From contig JAFAFL010000100.1 of the NCBI GenBank assembly GCA_023423535.1, positions 1-64,000 on the forward strand: DNA of 64,000 nt. The letters are read 5' to 3'. The stretch is from Pseudomonadota bacterium. Its GTDB lineage: Bacteria > Myxococcota > Myxococcia > Myxococcales > Myxococcaceae. The notes beneath the pieces were generated by a model. The model searched no databases and was not told the origin of the DNA. It saw only the letters and a program-made list of their open reading frames with translations. The number at the start of each line of letters is the position of its first letter. The first letter of the stretch is position 1. The position numbers and the translations under genes are program-made. Positions 51,011 through 59,792 of this stretch are shown here, one piece after another.

Positions 51011-51784
51011 ATGTCCGCGCGATCCGCTCTGGTCCTCTCCGCTGCCGTCTGCATCCTCCTCGCCGCCGCTGGCCTCACCGGCTGCGCTCGTAGCCGCGTG
51101 AGCCCGACGCCTCGACTCCAGGAAGTGCCAACGCCGGTGCTGCTGCCGCTGGCCGAGGACGTGTGGATCCACCAGTCGTGGGCGCACGTCGAGCCCTGGG
51201 GCCTCGTGCTCTCGCAGGGCCTGGTGGTGCGGAGCGAGGAGGGCGTACTGCTGGTCGACACCGCGTGGAACGACGCGGACACCGAGGCCTTGCTCGCGCT
51301 GGTGGAGCGGACGGTGGGCGCGAGGGTGGACGCGGTGGTCGTCACCCACGCGCACGACGACAAGATGGGCGGTCTGCGCGCGGTCCAGCAGCGCGGCGCG
51401 CGGACGCTGGCGCACCGGCTGACCCAGGAGGACGCGCCCGGGCGGGGGCTGCAGCCTGCAGCGGAGACGCTGGACGATGACGAGGTGGAGGTCTTCGCGG
51501 GCGTGACCGTCTTCTACCCGGGCCCGGCGCACACGCGGGACAACGTCATCGTGTACCACGCGCCGTCGCGCACCCTCTTCGGCGGGTGCCTCGTACGGCC
51601 GGGCGAGTCCCAGTCGCTGGGGAACACGGCGGACGCGGACGTCGCCCACTGGCCGCGCGCCGTCGAAGCGATCGCGGAGCGGTTCCCGGAGATCGAACAC
51701 GTGATCCCCAGCCACGGCGCCGCCGGCGGGCGCGGGCTGTTCGAGCACACGCGGAAGCTCGCGGAGGGCGCTTCCGTCCGGTGA
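51011..51784 (+). CDS. bla: Subclass B1 metallo-beta-lactamase-like lipoprotein
   Basis: This 257-residue protein has a lipobox (GLTGC) and a complete B1-type zinc set: H113, H115, D117 in THAHDDKMGG, H174 in GPAHTRDN, C193 in GGCLV and H235 in PSHG. B1 enzymes hydrolyse beta-lactams, including carbapenems, with two zinc ions. The cysteine ligand separates it from B3 and from general MBL-fold hydrolases. It is 15 bases after the acyl-CoA dehydrogenase, on the same strand. Activity on antibiotics is inferred. Confidence 0.82.
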   Translation: MSARSALVLSAAVCILLAAAGLTGCARSRVSPTPRLQEVPTPVLLPLAEDVWIHQSWAHVEPWGLVLSQGLVVRSEEGVLLVDTAWNDADTEALLALVERTVGARVDAVVVTHAHDDKMGGLRAVQQRGARTLAHRLTQEDAPGRGLQPAAETLDDDEVEVFAGVTVFYPGPAHTRDNVIVYHAPSRTLFGGCLVRPGESQSLGNTADADVAHWPRAVEAIAERFPEIEHVIPSHGAAGGRGLFEHTRKLAEGASVR

Positions 51785-51815
51785 ATCACCGCGCGCGCGA
51801 TGACCGGGCGACGCC

Positions 51816-53654
51816 TCAGCGGCGAGGCGCGGCTGCGAACTCCTCGTCCACGATGCGGGCGAGGACCTCCACGGGGCGCACGCCCACCAGCTCGCGCCCG
51901 TTGATGTAGGTGGTTGGGATCCCGCGCGCGCCGATGCGTTCGGCCTCCGCCACGTCTGCGTCGATCCGCGCGAGCGTCGCGGGATCCTCCATGTCGCGCC
52001 GGAAGCGCAGCAGATCCAGCCCGAGCGCCGTCGCGTGCGCCTCCATCGACGCCACTCCGCGCTGTCCCGGCGCATCGACCAGGCGCGCCGCGAACTCCCA
52101 GAACTTCCCCTGCCGGTCGGCGGCGATGGCGGCGGCCGCGCTGGTGCGGGCGTTGGGGTGCGTGGGCAACGGCTTGTGGCGGAACTCGAGCTGGATCCGG
52201 TCGCCATAGCGGCCGCGGAGCGCATGGAGGACGCTGTGACCCTTGATGCAGTAGCTGCACTCGAAATCGGAGAAGACCACCACCTTCACCGCCGCGTCGT
52301 CCGGCCCGAGCGTGTGCCCGCGGCCCTCGACGGCGACGTGTCCCTCGCGATCCTTCGAATGAACGAGCCGCGGCCCGGTGGCCTGCGCGCCTTCGGGGAG
52401 CCACACGTCGGCGCCGGGCGTCTTCGTCGTGCCGCGTGGCGAGAACCCGAGCGGGTAGCGCACCGTCGCCGTCTTTCCTTCCGGCCTCGGCCACTGCGCG
52501 GTCTGCAGCGCGCCGAGCACGCAGCTGGCGACCAGCGGGTTCTCCAGCGAGTAGTCGTCCGCCACCGTCGCCTCGCGCAGCCGGCCCTTCGAGCCGTCCT
52601 GCGAGAGCCCGAGGAGCAGCGTGAGCTGTCCCTGCAGCTTCGGATTTTGCCGCTGGCCCTCCGCGAAGCAGCGCGCCAGCGCGTCGGACGCGTCGAGGAT
52701 CGCCGCATGCACGCCGGCGAGCTCCACCGCGCCCTCTGTCACCTCCGCAGGTCCCGGCCGTGTCGGAACCGGCGCTTCGAGCGCCTGCCGCGCGGCGCTG
52801 GTGGCCACCGCCGGCGCTCCCGGCGACCAGCTCTGTCCTTCTGCGACGCGGACGCTCGATCCATTTGGACCTCCTGCGACAGCGTGGCCCGTGGTGACGA
52901 GCACCCACAACGCCGCGCCTGCCGGTGCGCGCGACAGCCCTCGCAACTGCTCGAACCTCTTCCGCATGTGTGTTCCCTCCGGCTGCGGGTGTGAGCGCAG
53001 CGAGCGGATGACATGCGCGAGGGCCTGCGCGGGTTCCGTGGAGACGAGCACCTCGCCATCGACCTCGACGGTGTGACCGCGCGCCTGCACGTGGCCGCGG
53101 CCGCTCAGCACCAGCGTGCCCTCTTCGAGCACGACCGTGTCCGGCGCGTCGCGGCGCAGCTTCGACTCCGGGGTCCACATCGCGAGTCCCTCGGGCAGCG
53201 GGCCCACCATGATCCCCGGCACCTCGGGCGGGTAGGGCGGCAGCTCCTCTTCGGCGATCGGCGCTCTCTCCGCGGACACTTCGAGACCAGCCTTGTGTGT
53301 CGGCGGCGATCCCTCCGGCACCTCCCCGGAACCCGAACGCGACGCGAGGAAGAACGCTCCACCCGCGAGCAGCGCGACGCCCGCCGCGAGAGCGAGAAGC
53401 CGGCTCCCCCAGCTCGCGCGCGTACGACGACCGAGCACGGCGTCGATCATTGCCTCGTCGCGCGCCGTCGAAAGGATCGCGCGCTCCTCGGCACCGCGCG
53501 CGGCGGCGAGTCCATCGAGCCGCTCGAGCCGCGCCACGAACGCCCGCAGGTCCGGACGGGCTTCAATGAGCGCCCGCGCGCGCTCCGCCTCCGCCGCGGA
53601 GAGCTCACCCGCCGAGAGCTGCGCGAGCAGCTCCACCTCATCGACCGATGGCAT
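51816..53654 (-). CDS. Anti-sigma-like membrane protein fused to AgmX/TonB-like and DsbA-like domains
   Basis: This 612-residue protein begins with an anti-sigma-type helical region (MPSVDEVELLAQLSAGELS...), followed by a membrane helix at about 84-105. Then comes a FecR-like beta region (TVVLEEGTLVLSGRGHVQARGHTVEVDGEVLVST), a TonB/AgmX-like segment (KGRLREATVADDYSLENPLVASCVLGALQTAQWP) and a C-terminal DsbA-like thioredoxin domain with C466-S-Y-C469 (SDFECSYCIKGHSVLHALRGRYGD). The redox domain is thus periplasmic. The start overlaps the ECF sigma gene by 17 bases. This domain combination is unusual. Confidence 0.75.
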   Translation of the reverse strand: MPSVDEVELLAQLSAGELSAAEAERARALIEARPDLRAFVARLERLDGLAAARGAEERAILSTARDEAMIDAVLGRRTRASWGSRLLALAAGVALLAGGAFFLASRSGSGEVPEGSPPTHKAGLEVSAERAPIAEEELPPYPPEVPGIMVGPLPEGLAMWTPESKLRRDAPDTVVLEEGTLVLSGRGHVQARGHTVEVDGEVLVSTEPAQALAHVIRSLRSHPQPEGTHMRKRFEQLRGLSRAPAGAALWVLVTTGHAVAGGPNGSSVRVAEGQSWSPGAPAVATSAARQALEAPVPTRPGPAEVTEGAVELAGVHAAILDASDALARCFAEGQRQNPKLQGQLTLLLGLSQDGSKGRLREATVADDYSLENPLVASCVLGALQTAQWPRPEGKTATVRYPLGFSPRGTTKTPGADVWLPEGAQATGPRLVHSKDREGHVAVEGRGHTLGPDDAAVKVVVFSDFECSYCIKGHSVLHALRGRYGDRIQLEFRHKPLPTHPNARTSAAAAIAADRQGKFWEFAARLVDAPGQRGVASMEAHATALGLDLLRFRRDMEDPATLARIDADVAEAERIGARGIPTTYINGRELVGVRPVEVLARIVDEEFAAAPRR

Positions 53655-54219
53655 GTCCCGCTCCCTTCTGCTCCGGCGCGTCCAGCCGCTCGCCGAGCCT
53701 CAGCGCCAACACCGCGCGCGCCCGGTGCAGCCTCGACTTCACGGTCCCGAGCGCGACGCCCTCCGCCTCGGCGATCGCCTCCAGCGGCACCTCGTGCATC
53801 ACCGCGAGCACGAAGACCTGGCGCTGGCCCTCCGGCAGTGCAGCCACGGCCTCGTCGAGCATGGCGCGCAGCTCCCGTCGTTCCACCTGGACGTCCGCGC
53901 CCACGCGACCGTCGGCGACGTCTTCGGCCACCTGCAGCGGGACGAGCTCGACGCGGCGCCGCCGCCGCTGCATCAGCAGCCAGCGGTGCACCACGGTGAA
54001 CGCCCAGGTGCTGAACTTCGCGGCTCCGCGAGGATCGAACTGCGGAAGCGCGCGCAGCAGGTGCGCCAGCGCGTCCTGCACCTGGTCCTCGCGTTCGTGG
54101 GGCACGCCGAGCCGGTGGATCAACGCGCGCACGGGACCCACGGAGCGACGCAGCACCTCCGCCTGCGAGGCGCGGTGTCCCGCCCTCGCACGGGCGAGGA
54201 TCTCCGGTGCCAAATCCAT
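53638..54219 (-). CDS. ECF-family RNA polymerase sigma factor
   Basis: This 193-residue protein has sigma region 2 (VHEREDQVQDALAHLLRALPQFD, KFSTWAFTVVHRWLL) and region 4 (LPEGQRQVFVLAVMHEVPLEAIAEAEGVALGTVKSRLHRAR), and no other domain. Its gene overlaps the anti-sigma-like fusion by 17 bases, so it is probably held at the membrane by that protein. ATG 54219 is chosen; GTG 54231 is possible. Confidence 0.92.
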   Translation of the reverse strand: MDLAPEILARARAGHRASQAEVLRRSVGPVRALIHRLGVPHEREDQVQDALAHLLRALPQFDPRGAAKFSTWAFTVVHRWLLMQRRRRRVELVPLQVAEDVADGRVGADVQVERRELRAMLDEAVAALPEGQRQVFVLAVMHEVPLEAIAEAEGVALGTVKSRLHRARAVLALRLGERLDAPEQKGAGHAIGR

Positions 54220-54279
54220 GTGCCGGGTCACATGCGCGGGCGCGGAAAAGGTTCCCTCGCTCGCGAAGAAGATCCGGGC

Positions 54280-56790
54280 CTACGCGCTCCGCCGGCGCCG
54301 CACGCCCAGCCCCGCCAGCACCATCAGCGCGAGCGCGGCCGCGAAGCCATCCGTCGCGCCGCACCCGCAGCCGGCCTCGCCGATCTGCCCGCCCGCGTCG
54401 GTGCCGCCGCCGGGGATGGCCGGCACGCCCTCAGGCACCGTCACGCCCGCGTCCACGTCGATGGTCCCCGCGTCGGTTCCCGCGTCCGGCTTCGGAGGGC
54501 AGCTGAGCGCCTTCTGGAAGCTCCAGGACACGTTCTGCAGCGTCTCGCCTCCCTGACTCGCCGAGCCGATGGCGAAGTAGAGGTCCCCGCCGCACGGCAC
54601 GGCGAGCTGCACCGTCGCCGAGTAGTTGCCCTGCGCGCCGGTGAAGTTGGCGGTCACCTCCGCGTCGTTGGCGATCGTCGTCCCCGAGCGGGTGAACTCC
54701 ACCGGGTCCCCGTTCCGCGCCATCAGCCTCGCGGCTACCTGCCCGCCGCCGAACGGGCTGCCTCCCTGAATCTGCGCATTGACCGTCAGGCTCCGCGCGC
54801 CCTCCGGCACGTGGATCTTGAACTGGTGCGGCCCCGGCACCACCTGGCCGTTCGCCAGCCCCGCCGCCTGAGTGCCGCCGATTCCGAAGTACCGACGCGG
54901 CTCGGTGACGCCAGTCACGTCGAGCACCTTCGAGCAGTTGCTCACCCCGCGCGCGACGAGGATCGCCTCCATCGCACCGGACGCGTTCGCCATCTGCGGA
55001 AACGCGTTCCCCACGTGCAGCACGATCGCCGCCGCCGCGCCCTCGAAGTCCGTCTTCGGGTTCATGGACACCAGCGCCGCGAAGATCGCCGCGTCGAAGG
55101 TGCGGCCCATGTCCGTGCCCTGGAAGAGTTCGCGCCGCGCCTCCCACAGCGCGCCGGTGAAGTGCTTGCTGTCCTGGTGGACCTCGCCCCACAGGACGTC
55201 CGGACACTTCTCGGTGTTGTCCGCATCGCGCAGCGCCGCCTCGCCGCCCGCCATGGCCATGCGCGGGCCCACGTACTCGCCGATGGTCGAGCGCTGGCCG
55301 AACGCCGCCGCGATGTAGTCGGCGATGCCCTCGTGCAGCGCGCCGCCCTCGTTGTTGCCCGAGCGCTTGTCGACGGTGAAGGACTCGAACTTCGCGGTGG
55401 AGTGGATGACGCCGTGACCGAACTCGTGCCAGAGCACCGGCGCGTCGTAGCCGAAGTCCGCCTGCGTCCCCTGGAACATCATCAGGGTGTCCACGTCGAG
55501 CGCGAGCTCGGGGATGAGCAGGCTCTGGAAGTTCTCGCGCGCCATGAAGGCCGCGTTGTCCATGCGCATGAGCCCGTTCGCGCGCGCGGTGCCGGTGGTG
55601 AAGTAGCTCGAGAACATCTCGTTCTGATCCGGAATGACGACGTTCACCCAGACTGCCGGCACCTTGCCGCGCGCCTCGTCGCGCATCTGGAAGGGCGGGA
55701 TGTTCTCACCCGGGAAGAGGGTGTTCGCGGACGTCGAGAGCCCGCGGATGAAGTCGTACACGCGGTTCACGTGCCAGAACGCGTGCGCCTCCACGAAGGG
55801 ATCCGAGTCGCTCGGGTTCGCCTGGCTCGCCAGCTGGGCGCCTCCCGGCGAGTCGACCGGCGCGTACACGTAGTTGCCCGCCGGGTTGACGTTCTCGTCG
55901 TTCGTTGCGCGCTGCAGCCGGTCGCAGATCGCCACGTCGTACGGCACGAGCATCCCGCCGAAGTTCAGCTGGCCCTGCGCCCGCCGCTTCGCTGCACCCG
56001 GCGCGGTGGAGCACTCCTGGTTCGGGCAGCAGTTGTACGCGGTGACCTGTGACCCCTGGAGAAACCCGCCCTCCTGCATCGGGCTCAGCTTGTCGAGCAC
56101 CACGCGCGTCAGCGGGCTCACGCCTACGCCCGCGCCGAGGCCACCGGGGCTGAACTCATAGACGTCCGCCTCGGTGCCGGCGCGGAACGCACGGTTCTGC
56201 CGGAAGAGGATGCGCCCGTCCGCCGCGTCCACCGCCACGTACCAGTTGTCGCGCATGTCGAGCGTCGGCACCCACACGAGGTAGCCCGCGCGGACCTCGC
56301 TCCCCACCGGGAACATCCGCTTCACGGTGCCGCCGTACGGCTTCCCCGCGGAGGTGCGCATCGCCAGAGGGACGTCGCGGGCCGCCGCGTCGTGCGCCGC
56401 GTCCGCCGAGAGCGTCCAGGCCGTGGCCGCGCGCTCGTAGGGGGCGATGCCGGAGGAGACCATCACCACCCGCCGCATCCGGTCGATCGTCACCACCACG
56501 CGCGAGGCGTTGACCTCCACGCCGCCCACTTCCTGCGCCATGTGGAACGAGGCGCCGAAGCGCGTTCCGAAAACCTGCGGCTCACCCAGCGTCGAGCCCT
56601 CCGGCAGCCCGAGCTCCGCCGCGCGGTCGAGCGCCCAGCGCCGCACCGACTCGCGCAGCGGAGAGGGGAGGGGCTGGCTGAGCACCCCGGCCTGCAGTGC
56701 GGGGCGCCCGTCCGGCGCGTCGATTCGGGTGACGAGCGTGGGCTCGAACGTCCCCAGCGCGAGCAGCGGGGCGACGATCAGGGCGAGCAT
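54280..56790 (-). CDS. M36-like zinc metalloprotease with MYXO-CTERM tail
   Basis: This 836-residue secreted protein has a signal peptide, an N-terminal FTP-like propeptide region, and the zinc motif WHEFGHGVIH (H455, E456, H459), followed by EGIADYIAAAFG, the glutamate zinc ligand region of fungalysin/M36 peptidases. A C-terminal beta domain precedes a Pro/Asp-rich linker and a MYXO-CTERM sorting tail (GCGCGATDGFAAALALMVLAGLGVRRRRSA). It should be exported, processed and anchored on the surface. The start is ATG 56790. Confidence 0.88.
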   Translation of the reverse strand: MLALIVAPLLALGTFEPTLVTRIDAPDGRPALQAGVLSQPLPSPLRESVRRWALDRAAELGLPEGSTLGEPQVFGTRFGASFHMAQEVGGVEVNASRVVVTIDRMRRVVMVSSGIAPYERAATAWTLSADAAHDAAARDVPLAMRTSAGKPYGGTVKRMFPVGSEVRAGYLVWVPTLDMRDNWYVAVDAADGRILFRQNRAFRAGTEADVYEFSPGGLGAGVGVSPLTRVVLDKLSPMQEGGFLQGSQVTAYNCCPNQECSTAPGAAKRRAQGQLNFGGMLVPYDVAICDRLQRATNDENVNPAGNYVYAPVDSPGGAQLASQANPSDSDPFVEAHAFWHVNRVYDFIRGLSTSANTLFPGENIPPFQMRDEARGKVPAVWVNVVIPDQNEMFSSYFTTGTARANGLMRMDNAAFMARENFQSLLIPELALDVDTLMMFQGTQADFGYDAPVLWHEFGHGVIHSTAKFESFTVDKRSGNNEGGALHEGIADYIAAAFGQRSTIGEYVGPRMAMAGGEAALRDADNTEKCPDVLWGEVHQDSKHFTGALWEARRELFQGTDMGRTFDAAIFAALVSMNPKTDFEGAAAAIVLHVGNAFPQMANASGAMEAILVARGVSNCSKVLDVTGVTEPRRYFGIGGTQAAGLANGQVVPGPHQFKIHVPEGARSLTVNAQIQGGSPFGGGQVAARLMARNGDPVEFTRSGTTIANDAEVTANFTGAQGNYSATVQLAVPCGGDLYFAIGSASQGGETLQNVSWSFQKALSCPPKPDAGTDAGTIDVDAGVTVPEGVPAIPGGGTDAGGQIGEAGCGCGATDGFAAALALMVLAGLGVRRRRSA

Positions 56791-56882
56791 GCAGAGACCT
56801 CGGATGGTGAGCAGGCTTGAGGACGCGCACCGTAGCGGACTTCCTGCCGCCCGTGGAGGGTTGCCACCCATGGAGGCTCTGC

Positions 56883-57263
56883 ATGGACGTGATCTCCGGC
56901 CGGACGCTCTTGGCGCACCTGGGCGAGGACGAGGTGGTGGTGGTGGACTGCCGGACCGACGCCGAACGGGAGCGTCTGCCGGTGCAGATCCCCGGCGCCA
57001 TCCACATGAGCTGCGAGGAGATCCACGCCTCCCCGCTGGTGCTGCCCGACGACGAGCTCATCGTGCTCTACGACGCGGAGGGCGTGAGCCCCGGCTGCCG
57101 GCGAGCGGGGCGCATCCTCGAGCTGGCGGGACGCAGCGTGGCGCTCCTCGACGGCGGGCTGCGCGGCTGGCTCCAGCACGGCTATCCCACCGAGACCCGC
57201 GTCGTCCGCCACGGCGTCGAGTCCTTCAGCTTCGGCATCGAGATCATCTCCGACCCTCGCTGA
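56883..57263 (+). CDS. Rhodanese-like protein lacking the active-site cysteine
   Basis: This 126-residue protein has the rhodanese fold pattern: VVVDCRTDAERERLPVQIPGAIHMSCEEI, then LIVLYDAEGVSPGCRRAGRILELAGRSVALLDGGLRGWL. At the catalytic loop, where active enzymes have C-x4-[RT], it has D64-A-E-G-V, with no cysteine, so sulphur transfer is unlikely. It may bind a ligand or partner. ATG 56883 is chosen to match the fold start. Confidence 0.78.
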   Translation: MDVISGRTLLAHLGEDEVVVVDCRTDAERERLPVQIPGAIHMSCEEIHASPLVLPDDELIVLYDAEGVSPGCRRAGRILELAGRSVALLDGGLRGWLQHGYPTETRVVRHGVESFSFGIEIISDPR

Positions 57264-57305
57264 GCGGTTGTCCCCCGCGCGCCTGACCGTGTATGCCGCC
57301 GGGCC

Positions 57306-58412
57306 ATGCCGAAGGCGAAGAAGCGTGCGGTGATCATCGGGGCGACGGGCCTTGCCGGACAGCAGTTCATCGCCGCGCTGGCGGACCACCCCTGGATCGA
57401 GGTCGCCGGCGTCGCCGCCTCCGAGCGCTCCGCCGGCAAGACCTACGAAGCCGCCCTCCGCGCCCAGAACGGGATGCTCGCGTGGTTCGTGCCCCAGCCG
57501 CTGCCCGAGCGCATCGCCGCGCTCCCGGTCGTCGCCGGCAAGGACGTGCAGGGCGGTGACTACGACCTCGTCTTTTCCGCGGTGGAGGCGGACGTCGCCC
57601 GCGAGCTCGAGCCGAAGTTGGCGAAGGACGTGCCCGTCCTCAGCGCCGCCAGCGCCTTCCGCTACGACGACGACGTGCCGCTGCTCATCCCCCCGGTGAA
57701 CGCAGACCACGCGCCGCTTCTCGCCGAGCAGCAGCGCCGCCGCGGCAGGAAGGGCTTCATCGCCCCCATCCCCAACTGCACCACCACCGGCCTCGCGGTC
57801 ACCCTCGCGCCGCTGAAGGAGCGCTTCGGCGTCAAGGCGGTGCTCATGACCTCGATGCAGGCGATGAGCGGCGCCGGCCGCAGCCCGGGCGTCATCGGCC
57901 TCGACATCCTCGACAACGTCATCCCCCACATCCCCAAGGAGGAGGGGAAGGTGGAGGTGGAGACGAAGAAGATCCTCGGCCACCTCAACGGCGCGCGGGC
58001 GGAGGCCTCCATCGTCCCGGACGGGATGAAGGTCTCCTGCACCTGCACCCGGGTGGCCGTGCTCGAGGGCCACACCGAGGCCGCCTACGTGGCGCTGGAG
58101 CGGCCCGCGAGCCCCGAGGAGGTCGCCGCCGCCATGCGCGAGTGGCGGGGCGCGGAGATCGCCCGCGGGCTGCCCTCGGCGCCCCCGCGCTGGATCGAGG
58201 TGCTCGACGACCCCTTCCGGCCCCAGCCCCGGCTCGACCGCGACACCCACGACGGCATGGCCACCACCGTGGGCCGCATCCGCGAGGACGGCGTGCTGGA
58301 GAACGGCGTGAAGTACGTGCTCGTCTCCCACAACACGAAGATGGGCGCCGCGAAGGGCGCGGTGCTCGTCGCCGAGCTGCTCATGGCGCAGGGCATCATC
58401 CGCAGGGACTGA
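57306..58412 (+). CDS. asd: Aspartate-semialdehyde dehydrogenase
   Basis: Asd reduces aspartyl phosphate to the semialdehyde for lysine, threonine and methionine synthesis. The 368-residue protein has the NADP motif VIIGATGLAGQQF, the nucleophile C158 in PIPNCTTTGLA, and MQAMSGAGRSPGV. The PNCTTT context and length fit the archaeal/fungal-type enzyme rather than the E. coli type. A terminator follows. Confidence 0.93.
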   Translation: MPKAKKRAVIIGATGLAGQQFIAALADHPWIEVAGVAASERSAGKTYEAALRAQNGMLAWFVPQPLPERIAALPVVAGKDVQGGDYDLVFSAVEADVARELEPKLAKDVPVLSAASAFRYDDDVPLLIPPVNADHAPLLAEQQRRRGRKGFIAPIPNCTTTGLAVTLAPLKERFGVKAVLMTSMQAMSGAGRSPGVIGLDILDNVIPHIPKEEGKVEVETKKILGHLNGARAEASIVPDGMKVSCTCTRVAVLEGHTEAAYVALERPASPEEVAAAMREWRGAEIARGLPSAPPRWIEVLDDPFRPQPRLDRDTHDGMATTVGRIREDGVLENGVKYVLVSHNTKMGAAKGAVLVAELLMAQGIIRRD

Positions 58413-58440
58413 TTTTTCCGCTCGACGGGCGGCCTTTTTG
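58413..58440 (+). terminator. Rho-independent terminator after asd
   Basis: A 6-bp hairpin with a three-base loop (CCGCTC-GAC-GGGCGG, 58418-58432, one T-G pair) is followed by CCTTTTTGG. It lies five bases after the asd stop. Confidence 0.6.
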
Positions 58441-58490
58441 GCTAGTAATGCCGCGCCCGACCCACCCCGGCCTTCAGAGGAAGATCGATC

Positions 58491-58829
58491 ATGGCGTACG
58501 TCGTTGCCGAGCCCTGCATCAAGTGCAAGTACACGGACTGCGTGGAGGTCTGCCCGGTCAACTGCTTCTACGAGGGGGCCAACTTCCTCGTCATCCACCC
58601 GGATGAGTGCATTGACTGCGGCGCCTGCGAGCCCGTGTGCCCGACGAAGGCGATCTTCCCCGAGAGCGACCTGCCCGCCGAGTGGAACGAGTACAAGGCG
58701 CTCAACGCCGACTTCTCCACCAAGTGGCCGAACATCGCGGAGAAGAAGGAAGCCCTCCCCACCGCGGAGGACTACAAGGACAAGAAGGGCAAGCGCGGCG
58801 AGCTCGACCCGTCCGCGGGCGGCCGCTAG
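58491..58829 (+). CDS. fdxA: Seven-iron ferredoxin FdxA
   Basis: This 112-residue ferredoxin opens MAYVVAEPCIKCKYTDCVEVCPVNCF and continues DECIDCGACEPVCPTKAIF, giving one 3Fe-4S and one 4Fe-4S site, and carries the 45-residue C-terminal extension typical of FdxA. It is a soluble electron carrier. It is convergent with the next gene. Confidence 0.93.
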   Translation: MAYVVAEPCIKCKYTDCVEVCPVNCFYEGANFLVIHPDECIDCGACEPVCPTKAIFPESDLPAEWNEYKALNADFSTKWPNIAEKKEALPTAEDYKDKKGKRGELDPSAGGR

Positions 58830-58855
58830 TTCTCCCCGAGCCGCAGCCATGAGGG

Positions 58856-59680
58856 TCAGCCCACCGCGAGTCGGCTGACCTTCAGGCCGCGCGCCCGCAG
58901 CTCCTCTCCGATCCGGGCGACGTCCTCCGGCGATGGCGGGCCCTTACGGCCCGTCAGCCGGAGCGCCACCTCGTTCGGCCCGGTCCGTTCCACCTCCACC
59001 CGCGCGTCGATGCCGCCGCCCACCGTCAGGGCGAGCGCCGGCCGCTGTGACTTCACGAAGAGCTCGATCCGCTCCACCAGCGCGACCGCCGCCTGGGCCC
59101 GCGCCTCGCCGTTGGCTGCGCCGGACTCGACCTTCGCCGCGCTCCCGTCGCCGGAACGCCCGCCGCCTCCCGAGTCCGCGCCTCCCGCCTGCCCGACGCG
59201 TGCGCCTCCAGGCGAGCCCTCCGAAGTGGCGGGGCCCGCCCGCGGCTCCGCGGAAGGCCCGGCGCGCGCGCCCTCCGCTGAGAACTCGGCGGCGAGGTCC
59301 TTCGCGATCAGCTCCAGCACCCGGACCTGGGACCGGTGCTCGCCCTGGACGAGTCCGTCCTGACGGACCGTCTGCAGGCGTGAGGCGTCCACGTGCATGC
59401 CGGCGCGCGCCTCACCGAGCCGCTCCACCGAGGCGGGCGCGGACGCGAGCGAGGCCGCGGTGACCTGCGGCGCCCCGACGGTTCGCTGGAGCCCGGGAGG
59501 AGTGAGGCCCGGCGCTTTTCCGGTGAGCGGCGGCGCTCGAAGGGGCGGGCCGGTGCGTTTGGGCGCAGGGGGCGAGGGCGCTCGGCGGAGAACCTCCCGG
59601 AAGTCCTCACGGGGGCGCTCTCGGGAGGACGCGGCGGTGCGTTCGGCCTCTCGGACCTTGAAGGAATCGTCGGCGGACAT
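58856..59680 (-). CDS. FliK/HrpP-like length-control protein (tentative)
   Basis: This 274-residue protein is Pro/Ala/Gly-rich and low in complexity for most of its length. Its last 75 residues (LVERIELFVKSQRPALALTVGGGIDARVEVERTGPNEVALRLTGRKGPPSPEDVARIGEELRARGLKVSRLAVG) look like the C-terminal domain of FliK/HrpP-type hook or needle length-control proteins. No flagellar or type III secretion gene is in the window. It could also be an unrelated beta-rich secreted protein. Confidence in the family is low. Confidence 0.4.
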   Translation of the reverse strand: MSADDSFKVREAERTAASSRERPREDFREVLRRAPSPPAPKRTGPPLRAPPLTGKAPGLTPPGLQRTVGAPQVTAASLASAPASVERLGEARAGMHVDASRLQTVRQDGLVQGEHRSQVRVLELIAKDLAAEFSAEGARAGPSAEPRAGPATSEGSPGGARVGQAGGADSGGGGRSGDGSAAKVESGAANGEARAQAAVALVERIELFVKSQRPALALTVGGGIDARVEVERTGPNEVALRLTGRKGPPSPEDVARIGEELRARGLKVSRLAVG

Positions 59681-59792
59681 GACCTGCTCGCCCGAGCAGG
59701 TGTCGTGCCGCGCGTAACTGCCGGAAAAGACTGGTCGAACTCTCTGCGGACCCGTCCGCGAAGCGAGACCGACCGTCGAGAAACGAGACGCC

